A DNA stretch of 64,000 nt from Polyangiaceae bacterium. Its GTDB lineage: Bacteria > Myxococcota_A > Polyangia > Polyangiales > Polyangiaceae. The notes below the pieces were generated by a model, which was given only the letters and a program-made list of their open reading frames with translations, did no database searches and was not told where the DNA came from. Where the stretch lies: contig JADLEQ010000085.1 of assembly GCA_020846005.1 (NCBI GenBank), positions 62,001 through 126,000 on the forward strand, written 5' to 3'. Position numbers and translations under genes: made by a program. Positions 25,301-34,568 of this stretch are shown one piece after another. Each line of letters starts with the position of its first letter. The stretch's first letter is position 1.

Positions 25301-26650
25301 GCCCTCGAGCGCGCCGCGCGGGCGCGACGGATCGTGGACCGCCCGCTCGGCACCTGCAGCGACATGGCAGAGCGGCCGCTCGCCCAGCGCGTGCTGCTCT
25401 GGCGCGCGCGGCTGAGGACGGCGCGGACGCCGGGCGAGCTCATCGAGCGGTACGAGGGCGCGCGCCGCGCCTGCGAGCTCCCGGACTGGCTGGCTGAGCG
25501 GACGTTCCTCGACCTCCTCCAGCAGCGGATCCAAGACCCGGGCGCGGTCACGGCGGTGCTGGCGCACTTCTCAGGCCGCCCCGAGGTGCAGAAGCACGTG
25601 GCAAAGCTCATCCTGCGGCGGGCGGTGAGCGACGCGATGGTGACGGCCGTCGAGCGCGTGCTGTTCGGGAGCGCGGTCGTGTGGAACGACGTGGACAACA
25701 AGCTCGCGGCGATCGAGGACGTGGAGAAGCGGCTGGAGAAGCTGCGCGAGTTCATCGCGAAGGCGCCCGAGGATCCCAACGGACAGATCCGGCTGGTGCG
25801 GCTGCTCTCGCTCGCCGGCAAGAAGGACGAGGCGCTGGTGGTCGGGCGGCGCTTGCGGGACAGCGGCCTGCTCGGCCCGATGATCGCGCAGCGGCTGGGT
25901 GACGCGCTCGCCCGGGCGGGCGAGGGTGACGAGGCGGTCCGCACGTACTCCGAGATCGTCGAGTTCGACCCGGAGGGGGTCGCCCCACGGCGCCTGCTGG
26001 GCGACGTGTACCTGGGTCACGGGTGGTACGAGCCCGCGTATCGCCAGTACCGGACGATCACGGAGCTCGCGCCGGAGGACGCGCTCGGCTGGCTCCGCCT
26101 GGCCGCCGCCGCCGCGGGTACGGGGCGGGTGGACGAGGCGCTGCGGCTCGAGCGGCAGGTGGCGAACGCGCAGGGAGTTCCGGGAGCCAGCGACCCGCGC
26201 CGATGGGCGAAGCTGATGAGCGCCGCGCGGCTCGCGCGGCTGCTCCACGAGCCCGCCGCGCCGGTCGCGGGCCAGCCCCCGGTCGACCCGGCGAAGCGCG
26301 CCGCCGCCATGGAGCGCGAGCTGAAGGAGCTCCAACTCCTCTCCGGTCCCGGGACGCTCGTCGTGCTCACGTGGGAGGCGCTCGACGCGAGCGTCGAGCT
26401 CGTGGCCCGCGTCGGCGGAAAGGAGCTCGCGCTCGGCGAGGTGACGGACGCCGCGCCGGTGGGGCTCCAGGCGGTGGTGGCGGCGACGGCCGAGCTCGCC
26501 AGCGCGTCGCTCCACGCCCGGCTGCGGACGCCGCGCCGCGACGACCCGACCCCGCTCCTGCGCCACGACCTGGTGTGGGACGGCAAGAAGTTCACCGTCG
26601 CCGTGCGGAAGGTCGAGCTCCCGGCCGGCACCTTCGAGATCGCGCTCTGA
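22352..26650 (+). CDS. FecR-VIT-VWA-TPR multidomain lipoprotein
   Basis: 1432 residues. The lipoprotein signal ends in GAVAC. A FecR-like domain follows (~60-200; 'GARALVRLPDGSALFLRDQS'), then a VIT domain (~240-370; 'TVPERASVTGFAVETNG', 'EFQERREAAANYS'), a VWA domain (~470-650), a Gly/Ala-rich low-complexity stretch (~850-990), and TPR-like repeats (~1100-1270) with a C-terminal beta region. The VWA metal site reads Asp478-Thr-Ser480-Ala-Gly482, lacking the second Ser, while Thr550 is kept. ATG 22352 follows GGAG; the frame's upstream extension overlaps the previous gene and is rejected. Eukaryotic ITIH proteins share VIT-VWA. A cell-surface adhesion or complex-assembly role is inferred. Confidence 0.85.
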   Translation: MNVPPSTRPRPSTRRRPVAARLAAALVVALVLLGAVACGQKAPGKAPPIQARLELAAGPVTVDVGTGPARAVTGTALLADARIATEKGARALVRLPDGSALFLRDQSAVKLADGKVALESGEYWLDAPPTDRQALAHEAGGVTVSGAECGLSFRREGDGATVYVARGMATVTSQGGRVEVKAGEQASVAGGAAPKVAPVAFWDDWTGGMADAGGKGLPGAGSGSIYGVDSAAPPGSAARRLEIQKQVVTAKVREGLSQTSVDQTFFNPGDRPVEGWYWFTVPERASVTGFAVETNGVLVEGEFQERREAAANYSTAKATGHAPAILEWVDARTYRARIYPVPAGGTRRVVLRYLELRPAVDGRLSYTYPMGSSRDPVRIGEFSLSVDLGPAGKKAKLATLADARVEEGGTKVTMRRSGYTPRADFQLELESSERLPPLTVARYQAGGESADYVLFRYRPDVDWAKAKQQRADVVVVVDTSAGGDEASRQLRTQTAEAILRALSDEDRFALVSLDVKPTVLHPKDGMAPASDAEIAKALEALAGHAVGGATDLAAAFEPSLARVHGTEQPAVIYVGDGIATSGERTGEQLVERLRRALASSRARLFTVGVGVEADHALLGELARAGGGGSFRVDDAEATTARALEVAAAVKVPTVTDLEIDPGAGLDEPLLSASGKVARGEEVLLLARTHFDTPGRVKVRGRVGGEAFEKEYGVEKEKSVLASFVPRLWAAEYVRRLLGSAQGAEAERGRIAALGIDYGLLTPYSSILALESESAYARMGIVRKRRPLRGAELTRLDPREEGRLVEMLHASAPCAVAFGCSKLERRRQAAPTTEALEEQEADNKEGGSGIRAKAEEGSMGNPSSPRAANAYATPQAAPARAEDSYDKGDDRPAPPPGEVTGGLGLSAAGEGGGGVGDPLGAIGTIGHGAGTGVGQGFGAGSGRAPTGARAGGGDQAAARPAPADEKQKQVDDSLRQAADAAARAALERAARARRIVDRPLGTCSDMAERPLAQRVLLWRARLRTARTPGELIERYEGARRACELPDWLAERTFLDLLQQRIQDPGAVTAVLAHFSGRPEVQKHVAKLILRRAVSDAMVTAVERVLFGSAVVWNDVDNKLAAIEDVEKRLEKLREFIAKAPEDPNGQIRLVRLLSLAGKKDEALVVGRRLRDSGLLGPMIAQRLGDALARAGEGDEAVRTYSEIVEFDPEGVAPRRLLGDVYLGHGWYEPAYRQYRTITELAPEDALGWLRLAAAAAGTGRVDEALRLERQVANAQGVPGASDPRRWAKLMSAARLARLLHEPAAPVAGQPPVDPAKRAAAMERELKELQLLSGPGTLVVLTWEALDASVELVARVGGKELALGEVTDAAPVGLQAVVAATAELASASLHARLRTPRRDDPTPLLRHDLVWDGKKFTVAVRKVELPAGTFEIAL

Positions 26651-26677
26651 CGTGCCCCGTCGCGGGCTCCGTGGGCC

Positions 26678-28129
<1,452 letters not shown>

Positions 28130-28138
28130 GAACCACCG

Positions 28139-28144
28139 AGTCTA
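28139..28144 (-). promoter_or_regulatory. -10-like box of the response-regulator gene
   Basis: TAGACT read on the minus strand, 9 nt upstream of GTG 28129. No clear -35 box. It matches the TAnnnT pattern found before several other starts in this window. Confidence 0.3.
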
Positions 28145-28280
28145 CACCGGGTCTCCACGGACCCAGCGCCTCCTGGTGGGGGCATCCCCCCCGGGTGGTG
28201 AGCCCCCCGAGCGAGCGCGCGGCCGCTCAGCCGCCCCTACGATCCGGCTCTCTTCTGGCCGGGTGCCCGCGGCCCCGGTC

Positions 28281-28309
28281 TTGCCTCGGATCCGATGCCG
28301 GCGTAAGGT
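28281..28309 (+). promoter_or_regulatory. Candidate sigma70-type promoter of the Cys-repeat lipoprotein gene
   Basis: TTGCCT (28281-28286), a 17-bp spacer, and TAAGGT (28304-28309). Transcription from ~28316 would give a ~22-nt leader that holds the strong AGGAGG ribosome site (28329-28334), 3 nt from the first ATG. Confidence 0.5.
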
Positions 28310-28337
28310 TGCCGTGCCGGCAGAGCCCAGGAGGTTC

Positions 28338-30272
28338 ATGATGACGAGCCAGCGAACCCGTTCGAAACAGCGTGGTTGGGGGTCCTGGGTGCTCGCCGCG
28401 GGTCTCGTCGCCTCGCCAGCGTGGGTCGTCCTCGCGTGTGGCGGGTCTGGCGACGACGCCGGCGGCGGGAGCGGCGCGGCGGGCGGCGGCGCGGGCGACG
28501 GTGGTGGCGCGGGCGGCGGCAGCGCCGCGGGGGACGGCGGCGGGGGCGCGGCGGCCGCCGCCGGGGCGGGCGGGGGCGCGGCGAGCGGCGCAGGCGGCGG
28601 CGCGGCGAGCGGCGCGGGCGGCGGCGCCGCCAGTGGTACCGGGGGGGGGATGATCGGCGCGGACGGCGGCGCCTGCGTACCGGCCACCTGCGAGGGGCTC
28701 GGCGTCGAGTGCGGCCCGGCGCCAGACGGCTGCGGGAGCGTGCTCGCTTGTGGCACCTGCGCCAGCGGGACGGTGTGCGAGCCGGTGGCGAAGGCGTGCG
28801 TCCCGCGGACCGGCGCGTGCGCGACCGCCGGCTACGAGTGCGGGCTCCTGTCCGACGCTTGTGGCAACCCCATCGACTGCGGCACGTGCCCGGTCGGCGA
28901 GGTGTGCGTCGGTGGGCAGTGCGGCCCCTGCCAGCCGGCCGTGTGCGCGGGGCGGTGCGGTTCGCTGCCGGACGGCTGCGGCGGGACGATCGAGTGTGGT
29001 GGGTGCGGCAACGGCGAGGCGTGCGACGCGGTCACCAGCCAGTGCGGCCCGTGCCAGCCCGTTACGTGCGAGTCGGCCGGGATCGAGTGCGGCTCGGCGT
29101 CGGACGGCTGCGGCGACCGGCTCCAGTGCGGGACGGCCGCCTGTGTCGGCGGCCGGACCTGCCAGAACAACCTGTGCCTCCCGCCGCCGCCACCGGCGCC
29201 GTGCGCCGCGGTCGGGGCCGAGTGCGCGACCGTGCGGGATCCGTGCACCGGTCGACAGGTGCAGTGTGGGGACTGCGTCGCCGGCGAGGTGTGCGTGGGC
29301 ACCCAGTGCGTGGCCTGTGTCCCCAAGACCTGCGACGAGCTCGGCCTCGAGTGCGGCACCGCGGACGACGGCTGCGGTGGCAGCATCCAGTGCGGGGCGT
29401 GTCCGACCGGGGACGTGTGCGACGAGAACCTCTGCTGCACGCGGCGCACGTGCGCCGGCGTCGGCGCGGAGTGCGGGGAGGTCTCGGACGGCTGCGGCGG
29501 CACGCGCCAGTGCGGATCGTGTCCGACGGGCGAGGAGTGCGGAGGCGCCGGGACGGCGAACGTCTGCGCGCCGTGCGTCCCGCGCTCGTGTGAGGACCTC
29601 GGCCGCGAGTGTGGGACGGCCTCCGACGGCTGCGGCGGCCAGGTCGCGTGCGGCGACTGCACGACGGAGCAGGTGTGCGCCGGCGGGCAGTGCTGCACGC
29701 CGACGACCTGTGACGCGCTCGGCAAGAACTGTGGGTCCGTGTCGGATGGCTGCGGCGGGACGCTCGAATGCGGCAGCTGCGAGGGCGGGGACGTGTGCGG
29801 GGGCGGCGGGACGGCGAACGTCTGCGCTCCCTGCCAGCCGCAGGACTGCACCGCGCGGGGCGCCGAGTGTGGGGTCGCCACGAACGGGTGCGGCGGCACG
29901 GTCGACTGCGGGACGTGTCCCGCCGGCGTGTGCGTGGACAACCAGTGCTGCACGCCGAGGACGTGCACCGAGGCTGGCGCCGAGTGTGGGAGCGCCTCGG
30001 ACGGCTGCGGCGGCCCTCTCGACTGCGGCACGTGCCCAGGCGGCGTGTGCGTGGACAACCAGTGCTGCACGCCGAAGACCTGCGAGCAGCTGGGGCGCAC
30101 GTGCGGCTCCGAGGCGAACGGCTGCGGCGGCACGCGCGACTGTGGCTCCTGCCCGGCGACCCAGGTCTGCCTCGCGAACGGCACCTGCTGCCAGCCGATC
30201 AACTGCGCGCAGAGCTGCGGCTACGTGGGCCCCGATGGCTGCGGCAACACGGTGAGCTGTCCTCCGTGCTGA
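28338..30272 (+). CDS. Cysteine-repeat lipoprotein (13 tandem CG-x-DGCGG-type repeats)
   Basis: 644 residues. Start ATG 28338 (or 28341) after AGGAGG. The signal ends VVLAC (Cys34), followed by a ~75-residue Gly/Ala-rich linker. Then come 13 imperfect repeats of ~30-45 residues of the form C-x-P-x-T-C...EC-G...S-D-G-C-G-G...CG-x-C, for example 'GVGAECGEVSDGCGGTRQCG'. Each holds 5-6 cysteines, so the exported part is probably a disulfide-stabilised rod. Such repeats are common in Polyangiaceae surface lipoproteins and are sometimes misannotated as tryptophan synthase. The next gene overlaps its end by 7 bp. A 9-G tract (28641-28649) sits in the linker. Function unknown; surface structure or adhesion inferred. 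Confidence 0.8.
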   Translation: MMTSQRTRSKQRGWGSWVLAAGLVASPAWVVLACGGSGDDAGGGSGAAGGGAGDGGGAGGGSAAGDGGGGAAAAAGAGGGAASGAGGGAASGAGGGAASGTGGGMIGADGGACVPATCEGLGVECGPAPDGCGSVLACGTCASGTVCEPVAKACVPRTGACATAGYECGLLSDACGNPIDCGTCPVGEVCVGGQCGPCQPAVCAGRCGSLPDGCGGTIECGGCGNGEACDAVTSQCGPCQPVTCESAGIECGSASDGCGDRLQCGTAACVGGRTCQNNLCLPPPPPAPCAAVGAECATVRDPCTGRQVQCGDCVAGEVCVGTQCVACVPKTCDELGLECGTADDGCGGSIQCGACPTGDVCDENLCCTRRTCAGVGAECGEVSDGCGGTRQCGSCPTGEECGGAGTANVCAPCVPRSCEDLGRECGTASDGCGGQVACGDCTTEQVCAGGQCCTPTTCDALGKNCGSVSDGCGGTLECGSCEGGDVCGGGGTANVCAPCQPQDCTARGAECGVATNGCGGTVDCGTCPAGVCVDNQCCTPRTCTEAGAECGSASDGCGGPLDCGTCPGGVCVDNQCCTPKTCEQLGRTCGSEANGCGGTRDCGSCPATQVCLANGTCCQPINCAQSCGYVGPDGCGNTVSCPPC

Positions 30273-32116
30273 GCCGACTCACGATCGCGGCGGTCGCGGC
30301 GGCGGCCGCGCTCGCGGCCGCGTGCGGTGACGACTCCGCGGGCGCGGGCGGCGGCGCCTCGGGAGCCGACGGCGGCGGCGCGGGAGGCGGAGCGGGCGCG
30401 GGCGGCGGCGGGGCCGGCGGCGCCGGGCAGCCGTATGAGGCCTGCAGCGCCGACGGCTGGTGCTGGTACGCCCCGTCTCCGCAGGGCAACGATCTGCGCG
30501 CCGCCTGGGGCAGCAGCCTGAGCGACGTGTGGGCGGTGGGGACCCACGGGACGCTGCTGCACCACGACGGCGGGGGCTGGCGCGGGCTGGCGGCGGGGAC
30601 GACCTCGACGCTCCTGGCCGTGCATGGCGCGGAGGGCGTCGTCTGGGCGGTCGGCGCGGAGGCCACCGTGGTGCGGGTCGCCGCCGGCAGCGCGGCCGCC
30701 ACCCAACTCACGATCGACGGAGAGACGCTGACGGACGAGCTGCGCGGCGTCTGGTCGTTCGGGCCCGAGGAGGTCTGGGCGGTCGGAGCCGGTGGGCTCA
30801 TCTTGCGTTGGGACGGCTCCGAGTGGACTCGCACCAACTCGCCGTCGGCGGTCGCCCTGAGCGGCGTCTGGGGCAGCCGCCGCGACGACGTGTGGGCGGT
30901 CGGGGCGAGCGGCACGGCGCTCCGTTACGACGGGGCGACGTGGAAGAAGGTGGCGTCGGGGGCGACCGCGACGCTCACCGCCGTGGCCGGCTCGGGCGTG
31001 GACGACGTCTGGGTCGGCACCGCGACCGGCGAGGTGAGGCGTTGGAACGGTGCGAAGTGGACGACCACCAAGCCGTCCGCCTACTCGATCCGCGCGCTCG
31101 CGGTCGAGTCCGCGGAGCGAGCCTGGGTGGCGGGCAACGACGGTCGGGTCCACCGCTGGGACGGCACCGAGTGGTCGGCCCTCGCGAGCGGGACGAACGA
31201 GCACCTCCGCGGTGGCTTCTCGCCCGCCGGGGATGAGGTGTTCCTCGTCGGCGACGGCGGCGCGATGGTCTTCTTCCGTGGCGACGCGCGGTCGACCGAG
31301 CTCCGTGGGTCCGCGGCAAATCGCCTCGCGCTCGCAGGCGGAGGCCCCGAGCTCTGGGCCGTGGGCGACGAGGTCGTGAAGCTCGAGGCGGGCGGGCCGC
31401 GCGTCGTGCCGTCGGGGACACCGCGCGCGCTCTACGGCGCGGCGTCGGCCGGCGCTGGTGACCTGTGGATCGCGGGCACCGCGGGGACCGTGCTGCGCTT
31501 TGACGCGGCCTCCGGGATCGGCGGCGCGTTCGTCTCTGAGACGGTGCCATCGGGCGCGTGGCTGCAGGGCGTGTGGTCGCTCGGCGGCGGTGAGGTGTGG
31601 GTCGTCGGGTCGGGCGGGGTGCTCCTGCACCGGAGCGAGGGCGTTTGGGAGAAGTCCTCCCTCGGAGGCAGGGATTTCCGCGCCGTCTGGGGGCCGACCC
31701 CGGCCCGCGCGTGGGCGGTCGGGGAGCTGGGCGAGGTCCGCGAGTACGACGGATCGGCGTGGACCCAGGTCGCGGTCGAGCCGGGGACGCCGAAGCCCGA
31801 CTTCCGCGACGTGCACGGCACCGGGCCGGACGACGTGTGGGTCGTCGGGTCGCTTGGGAGCGTCTACCGCTGGGACGGCAGCGCCTGGACGGCCGCGATG
31901 AAGGGTGAGGGGCACTCGTTCAACGGCGTCTTCGCGCTGGCGAAGGACGACGTGTGGGCGGTGGGTACGGGCGGCGTCGTCCGGCACTGGGACGGCGCGA
32001 GCTGGGCGCCGAGCGACGCGGGGACGGGCGTGTCGCTGAACGACGTCTGGGCTCGCTCCGCCGACGAGGTGTGGGTCGTCGGCGAGGGCGGCGCGATCCT
32101 CCGCCGCGTGCGCTGA
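30266..32116 (+). CDS. Beta-propeller lipoprotein with repeated 'DVWAVG' blades
   Basis: 616 residues. The GTG at 30266 overlaps the previous gene's stop by 7 bp and starts a signal ending LAAAC (Cys19). A Gly/Ala-rich linker precedes at least ten repeats of ~40 residues with the core D-V-W-x-V-G...G...L/V-x-R/H-x-D-G-x-x-W, seen as 'SDVWAVGTHGTLLHHDGGGW', 'DDVWAVGASGTALRYDGATW' and 'DEVWVVGEGGAILRR'. The pattern is that of a many-bladed propeller. Coupled to the Cys-repeat lipoprotein, it probably forms part of the same cell-surface complex. Ligand unknown. The stop lies in a hairpin shared with the next, convergent gene. Confidence 0.8.
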   Translation: MLSRLTIAAVAAAAALAAACGDDSAGAGGGASGADGGGAGGGAGAGGGGAGGAGQPYEACSADGWCWYAPSPQGNDLRAAWGSSLSDVWAVGTHGTLLHHDGGGWRGLAAGTTSTLLAVHGAEGVVWAVGAEATVVRVAAGSAAATQLTIDGETLTDELRGVWSFGPEEVWAVGAGGLILRWDGSEWTRTNSPSAVALSGVWGSRRDDVWAVGASGTALRYDGATWKKVASGATATLTAVAGSGVDDVWVGTATGEVRRWNGAKWTTTKPSAYSIRALAVESAERAWVAGNDGRVHRWDGTEWSALASGTNEHLRGGFSPAGDEVFLVGDGGAMVFFRGDARSTELRGSAANRLALAGGGPELWAVGDEVVKLEAGGPRVVPSGTPRALYGAASAGAGDLWIAGTAGTVLRFDAASGIGGAFVSETVPSGAWLQGVWSLGGGEVWVVGSGGVLLHRSEGVWEKSSLGGRDFRAVWGPTPARAWAVGELGEVREYDGSAWTQVAVEPGTPKPDFRDVHGTGPDDVWVVGSLGSVYRWDGSAWTAAMKGEGHSFNGVFALAKDDVWAVGTGGVVRHWDGASWAPSDAGTGVSLNDVWARSADEVWVVGEGGAILRRVR

Positions 32117-32133
32117 GCGCGCGGCGCGCTCAG
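32113..32133. terminator. Bidirectional hairpin across two convergent stop codons
   Basis: CTGAGCGCG, a 3-nt CGG loop, then CGCGCTCAG: a perfect 9-bp stem. The TGA of the propeller gene (32114-32116) and the stop of the thioredoxin-TPR gene (32130-32132 on the other strand) both lie in the arms. Confidence 0.55.
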
Positions 32134-33626
32134 GGCTCACGCCCGGCGCGGACGCGCGCGAGGCGCGCGCGCGCGTCGGCGAGATCCCGGGCCGCGGCCG
32201 CGCCGCGCTGCGCCTCCCAGCCGCGGATCTCCTCCTCGAGCGTCGCCATCGCGCCCTCGCGGTCGCCGAGCCGCGCCTGCAGCGACGCCTTGAGCTCGAG
32301 GTAGCCGAGCCGCCGCGGGCCGTAGGCGCGCTTCAGCGCGCGCTCCAGCGCGACCAGCGCCTCGCGGGGGCGCCCGGTGCGCGACAGCACGCTGGCGAGC
32401 CGCGCGGGAGGCTCGTACGAGTCCGGGAGCTGACGCTCGCGCTCCTCGAGCATGCGGACGGCCTCGTCCGGGCGGCCAAGCGCCACGTAGGCGTTCGCGC
32501 GGCCGTAGTCGAACGTCTGCGCGGCCTGAGGGGACGGGGCGCGGGCCGCCGCCTCCTCCATCACGGCGAGGCGCCGCTCGTGGGCGGCTCGCGCGCCCGC
32601 CGCGTCGCCGAGCGCCGCGCGCGCGTCGGCCAGGATGGCGAGGGCGTCGGACACGTCGTCGGCCGCCATCTCCACCGGCGGCGCGCCGGTGAGCGCGGTG
32701 AGGCGCCGCTCCACGCGCCGGAGCGCGCGCTCGCGGTCGGCCGCGGACCCGAGGTGGCGCGCGCAGTCGCTCACGTAGCGCGCGAAATCGGCCGGCAGCG
32801 ACGCCCCGTGGATTTCGTCCAGGTGCTTCTCGCCGACCCGCACGCACTCGGCGTGCTTCTGCGAGCCGACGAGCGCCATCATCCAGCGCAGGAGCACCTC
32901 GCTCCGGCGGGGCCAGTCGGCCGGCGCGTCGTCGACCAGCGAGCGATAGAGGCGCTCGGCGTCCACCGGGCGGTCCTTCGCCTGGGCGGCCTTGGCGGCC
33001 AGGAGCTTCCGCAGCAGTGGGTCCGGTGAGCGCCCGCTGCGGGAGGCGTCGAACGCCTCGAGCGCGTCGTCGAGGAACCGACGGAGCTCGGCCAGCGACG
33101 CGGAGCCCGGCCAGTAACCGAGGACAGCTTCGGTCGTCGGGTCCAGGACGAAGAAGGTCGGCCAAACGTGGATCGCGAACCGCTCGACGAACTCGCGGTT
33201 CTCCTCGCGGTCGGTGTCGATCCCGACGAACCCGAGCCGCTCGGAGTACGGCTGGAGCGCGGGCTCGCGCATGACGTACTCCTGCATGCTGATGCACGTG
33301 TGGCACCACGGGGCCCACGCATCGACGAACAGCGGGCGCCCCGCGGCCCGGGCCCGTGCCCGCGCGGCGCCGTAGTCGTCGTGGGTGAAGGGCAGGGAGG
33401 GACCGACCGGCGCGCCCGCGGGGGCCGCGGCGCTCGTCGCCGGGGCGCTGCCGCTCGGGGTCCCTGGGGTACCCGCCGCTGGCGCCGACGGCGCGCCGCT
33501 CGAGCCGACGGGCGGCGCGGCGCCCGTCGGCGCTGGCGCGCCGGGAGCGGGCGCGCCTGCGCACGCCGCCGCCGGGCCGAGGACGGCGAGCGGAGCCACG
33601 AGGGAGCGGAGCAGCCGGAGGGTCAC
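32130..33626 (-). CDS. Thioredoxin-fold lipoprotein with TPR repeats
   Basis: 498 residues. GTG start. The signal region ends PAAAC (Cys22), followed by a Pro/Ala/Gly-rich linker to ~75. A thioredoxin-like domain (~80-190) has the redox motif Cys108-His-Thr-Cys111 in 'DAWAPWCHTCISM' and the conserved cis-Pro in 'VWPTFFVLDP'. TPR-like helices fill the C-terminal 300 residues. CHTC and the 'VDAWAPWCHTC' context resemble DsbD-gamma/SoxW-type periplasmic thioredoxins. Likely a periplasmic thiol-disulfide protein with a docking arm. A TAGGCT box lies 6 nt upstream of the GTG, suggesting a leaderless mRNA. Confidence 0.82.
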   Translation of the reverse strand: MTLRLLRSLVAPLAVLGPAAACAGAPAPGAPAPTGAAPPVGSSGAPSAPAAGTPGTPSGSAPATSAAAPAGAPVGPSLPFTHDDYGAARARARAAGRPLFVDAWAPWCHTCISMQEYVMREPALQPYSERLGFVGIDTDREENREFVERFAIHVWPTFFVLDPTTEAVLGYWPGSASLAELRRFLDDALEAFDASRSGRSPDPLLRKLLAAKAAQAKDRPVDAERLYRSLVDDAPADWPRRSEVLLRWMMALVGSQKHAECVRVGEKHLDEIHGASLPADFARYVSDCARHLGSAADRERALRRVERRLTALTGAPPVEMAADDVSDALAILADARAALGDAAGARAAHERRLAVMEEAAARAPSPQAAQTFDYGRANAYVALGRPDEAVRMLEERERQLPDSYEPPARLASVLSRTGRPREALVALERALKRAYGPRRLGYLELKASLQARLGDREGAMATLEEEIRGWEAQRGAAAARDLADARARLARVRAGREP

Positions 33627-33632
33627 GGGCGG

Positions 33633-33638
33633 AGCCTA
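33633..33638 (-). promoter_or_regulatory. -10-like box of the thioredoxin-TPR gene
   Basis: TAGGCT on the minus strand, 6 nt before the GTG start at 33626. No convincing -35 element. Confidence 0.3.
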
Positions 33639-33701
33639 GCAGCGCCCCGCCGCCCGCAGGATCCTCGCCACGGCGCCCGGCTTCGGCCATGGTTCTGAGC
33701 C

Positions 33702-34529
33702 ATGTGCCGCGTCTTCGGCTTCCGCAGCGTCATCCCGAGCCAGGTACATCGGTCGCTCCTCGACGGGGACAACGCCCTCGGTCGCCAGAGCGGACAGCAC
33801 CCCGACGGCTGGGGGGTCGCCTTCTACGTCGACGGCGCGCCCCACCTGACGAAGAGCGCCGAGCGAGCGCTCGGCGATCAGCTGTTCCACCGCGTGTCTG
33901 GCGTGGTGGCGAGCGAGACGGTGGTGGCGCACGTCCGCAAGGCGACCCACGGCGCCCTCAACGTGCTGAACTGCCACCCGTTCCAGTATGGGCGCTGGGT
34001 GTTCGCCCACAACGGCGACATCCCGCGCTTCCCCGACCGTCGGGAGGCGCTCCTGGCCGAGGTGGCACCCCGGCTTCGCCGGTACGTGCTCGGCGACACG
34101 GACAGCGAGGTCGTGTTCTTCGTGTTCCTGTCGGTCCTCTCCGGCCACGGACCGCTCGACCGCCGGCACGGCGTGGAGACGGTCGCCAGCGCGGTCCGCG
34201 AGGCGCTGGCCAAGGTGCGGCGGATCTGTGACGGCGACGGCGCACCTCCGTCGCTGCTCACCGTCGTCGTGAGCGACGGCGACACGCTCGTGGCGGCGCA
34301 CGGCGGCAAGGAGCTCTACTGGTCGACCTACAAGCAGCGCTGCGCGGAGCGAGAGGCGTGCCCGCACCTCGCGCCCGCGTGCGAGGCCCCGCCGGCCACC
34401 GGGTTCGTGAACCACTTCCTCGTGTCGAGTGAGCCGCTCGGCGGCGAGAACGTCTGGCTCCCGCTCGCCCCGGGGGACGTGATCGGGGTCGACGCTCGGA
34501 TGCGACTCCACCTCGCGCGGGCCGAGTAG
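33702..34529 (+). CDS. Class II glutamine amidotransferase (YafJ/EgtC-like)
   Basis: 275 residues. Ntn-hydrolase glutaminase fold. The start is 'MCRVFGFRS', so Cys2 becomes the N-terminal nucleophile after Met removal. Other family marks: 'SGQHPDGWGVAFY', 'VVAHVRKATHG' and 'NCHPFQYGRWVFAHNGDI'. The product releases ammonia from glutamine or cleaves a gamma-glutamyl bond; YafJ has no firmly known substrate and EgtC acts in ergothioneine synthesis. No egt genes are near, so the specific role is unassigned. The end shows 'NHFLVSSEPLGGENVWLPLAPG', typical of the YafJ branch. Confidence 0.88.
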   Translation: MCRVFGFRSVIPSQVHRSLLDGDNALGRQSGQHPDGWGVAFYVDGAPHLTKSAERALGDQLFHRVSGVVASETVVAHVRKATHGALNVLNCHPFQYGRWVFAHNGDIPRFPDRREALLAEVAPRLRRYVLGDTDSEVVFFVFLSVLSGHGPLDRRHGVETVASAVREALAKVRRICDGDGAPPSLLTVVVSDGDTLVAAHGGKELYWSTYKQRCAEREACPHLAPACEAPPATGFVNHFLVSSEPLGGENVWLPLAPGDVIGVDARMRLHLARAE

Positions 34530-34542
34530 CCCGGCGCGCGCT

Positions 34543-34564
34543 CGGCCGCGTGGCGCGGCGGCCG
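34543..34564. terminator. Hairpin between convergent genes
   Basis: CGGCCGC (34543-34549) and GCGGCCG (34558-34564) form a 7-bp stem with an 8-nt loop, between the stops of the amidotransferase and the DUF6263-like lipoprotein gene. No T-tract. Confidence 0.4.
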
Positions 34565-34568
34565 TCGC

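Noticed and set aside
28142-28756. Minus-strand Pro/Ala-rich open frame
   Set aside because: It is the reverse reading of the Gly/Ala-rich lipoprotein linker.
28675-30272. Possible CRISPR-like direct repeats
   Set aside because: The periodicity comes from protein repeats in frame; units are imperfect and lack spacer structure.
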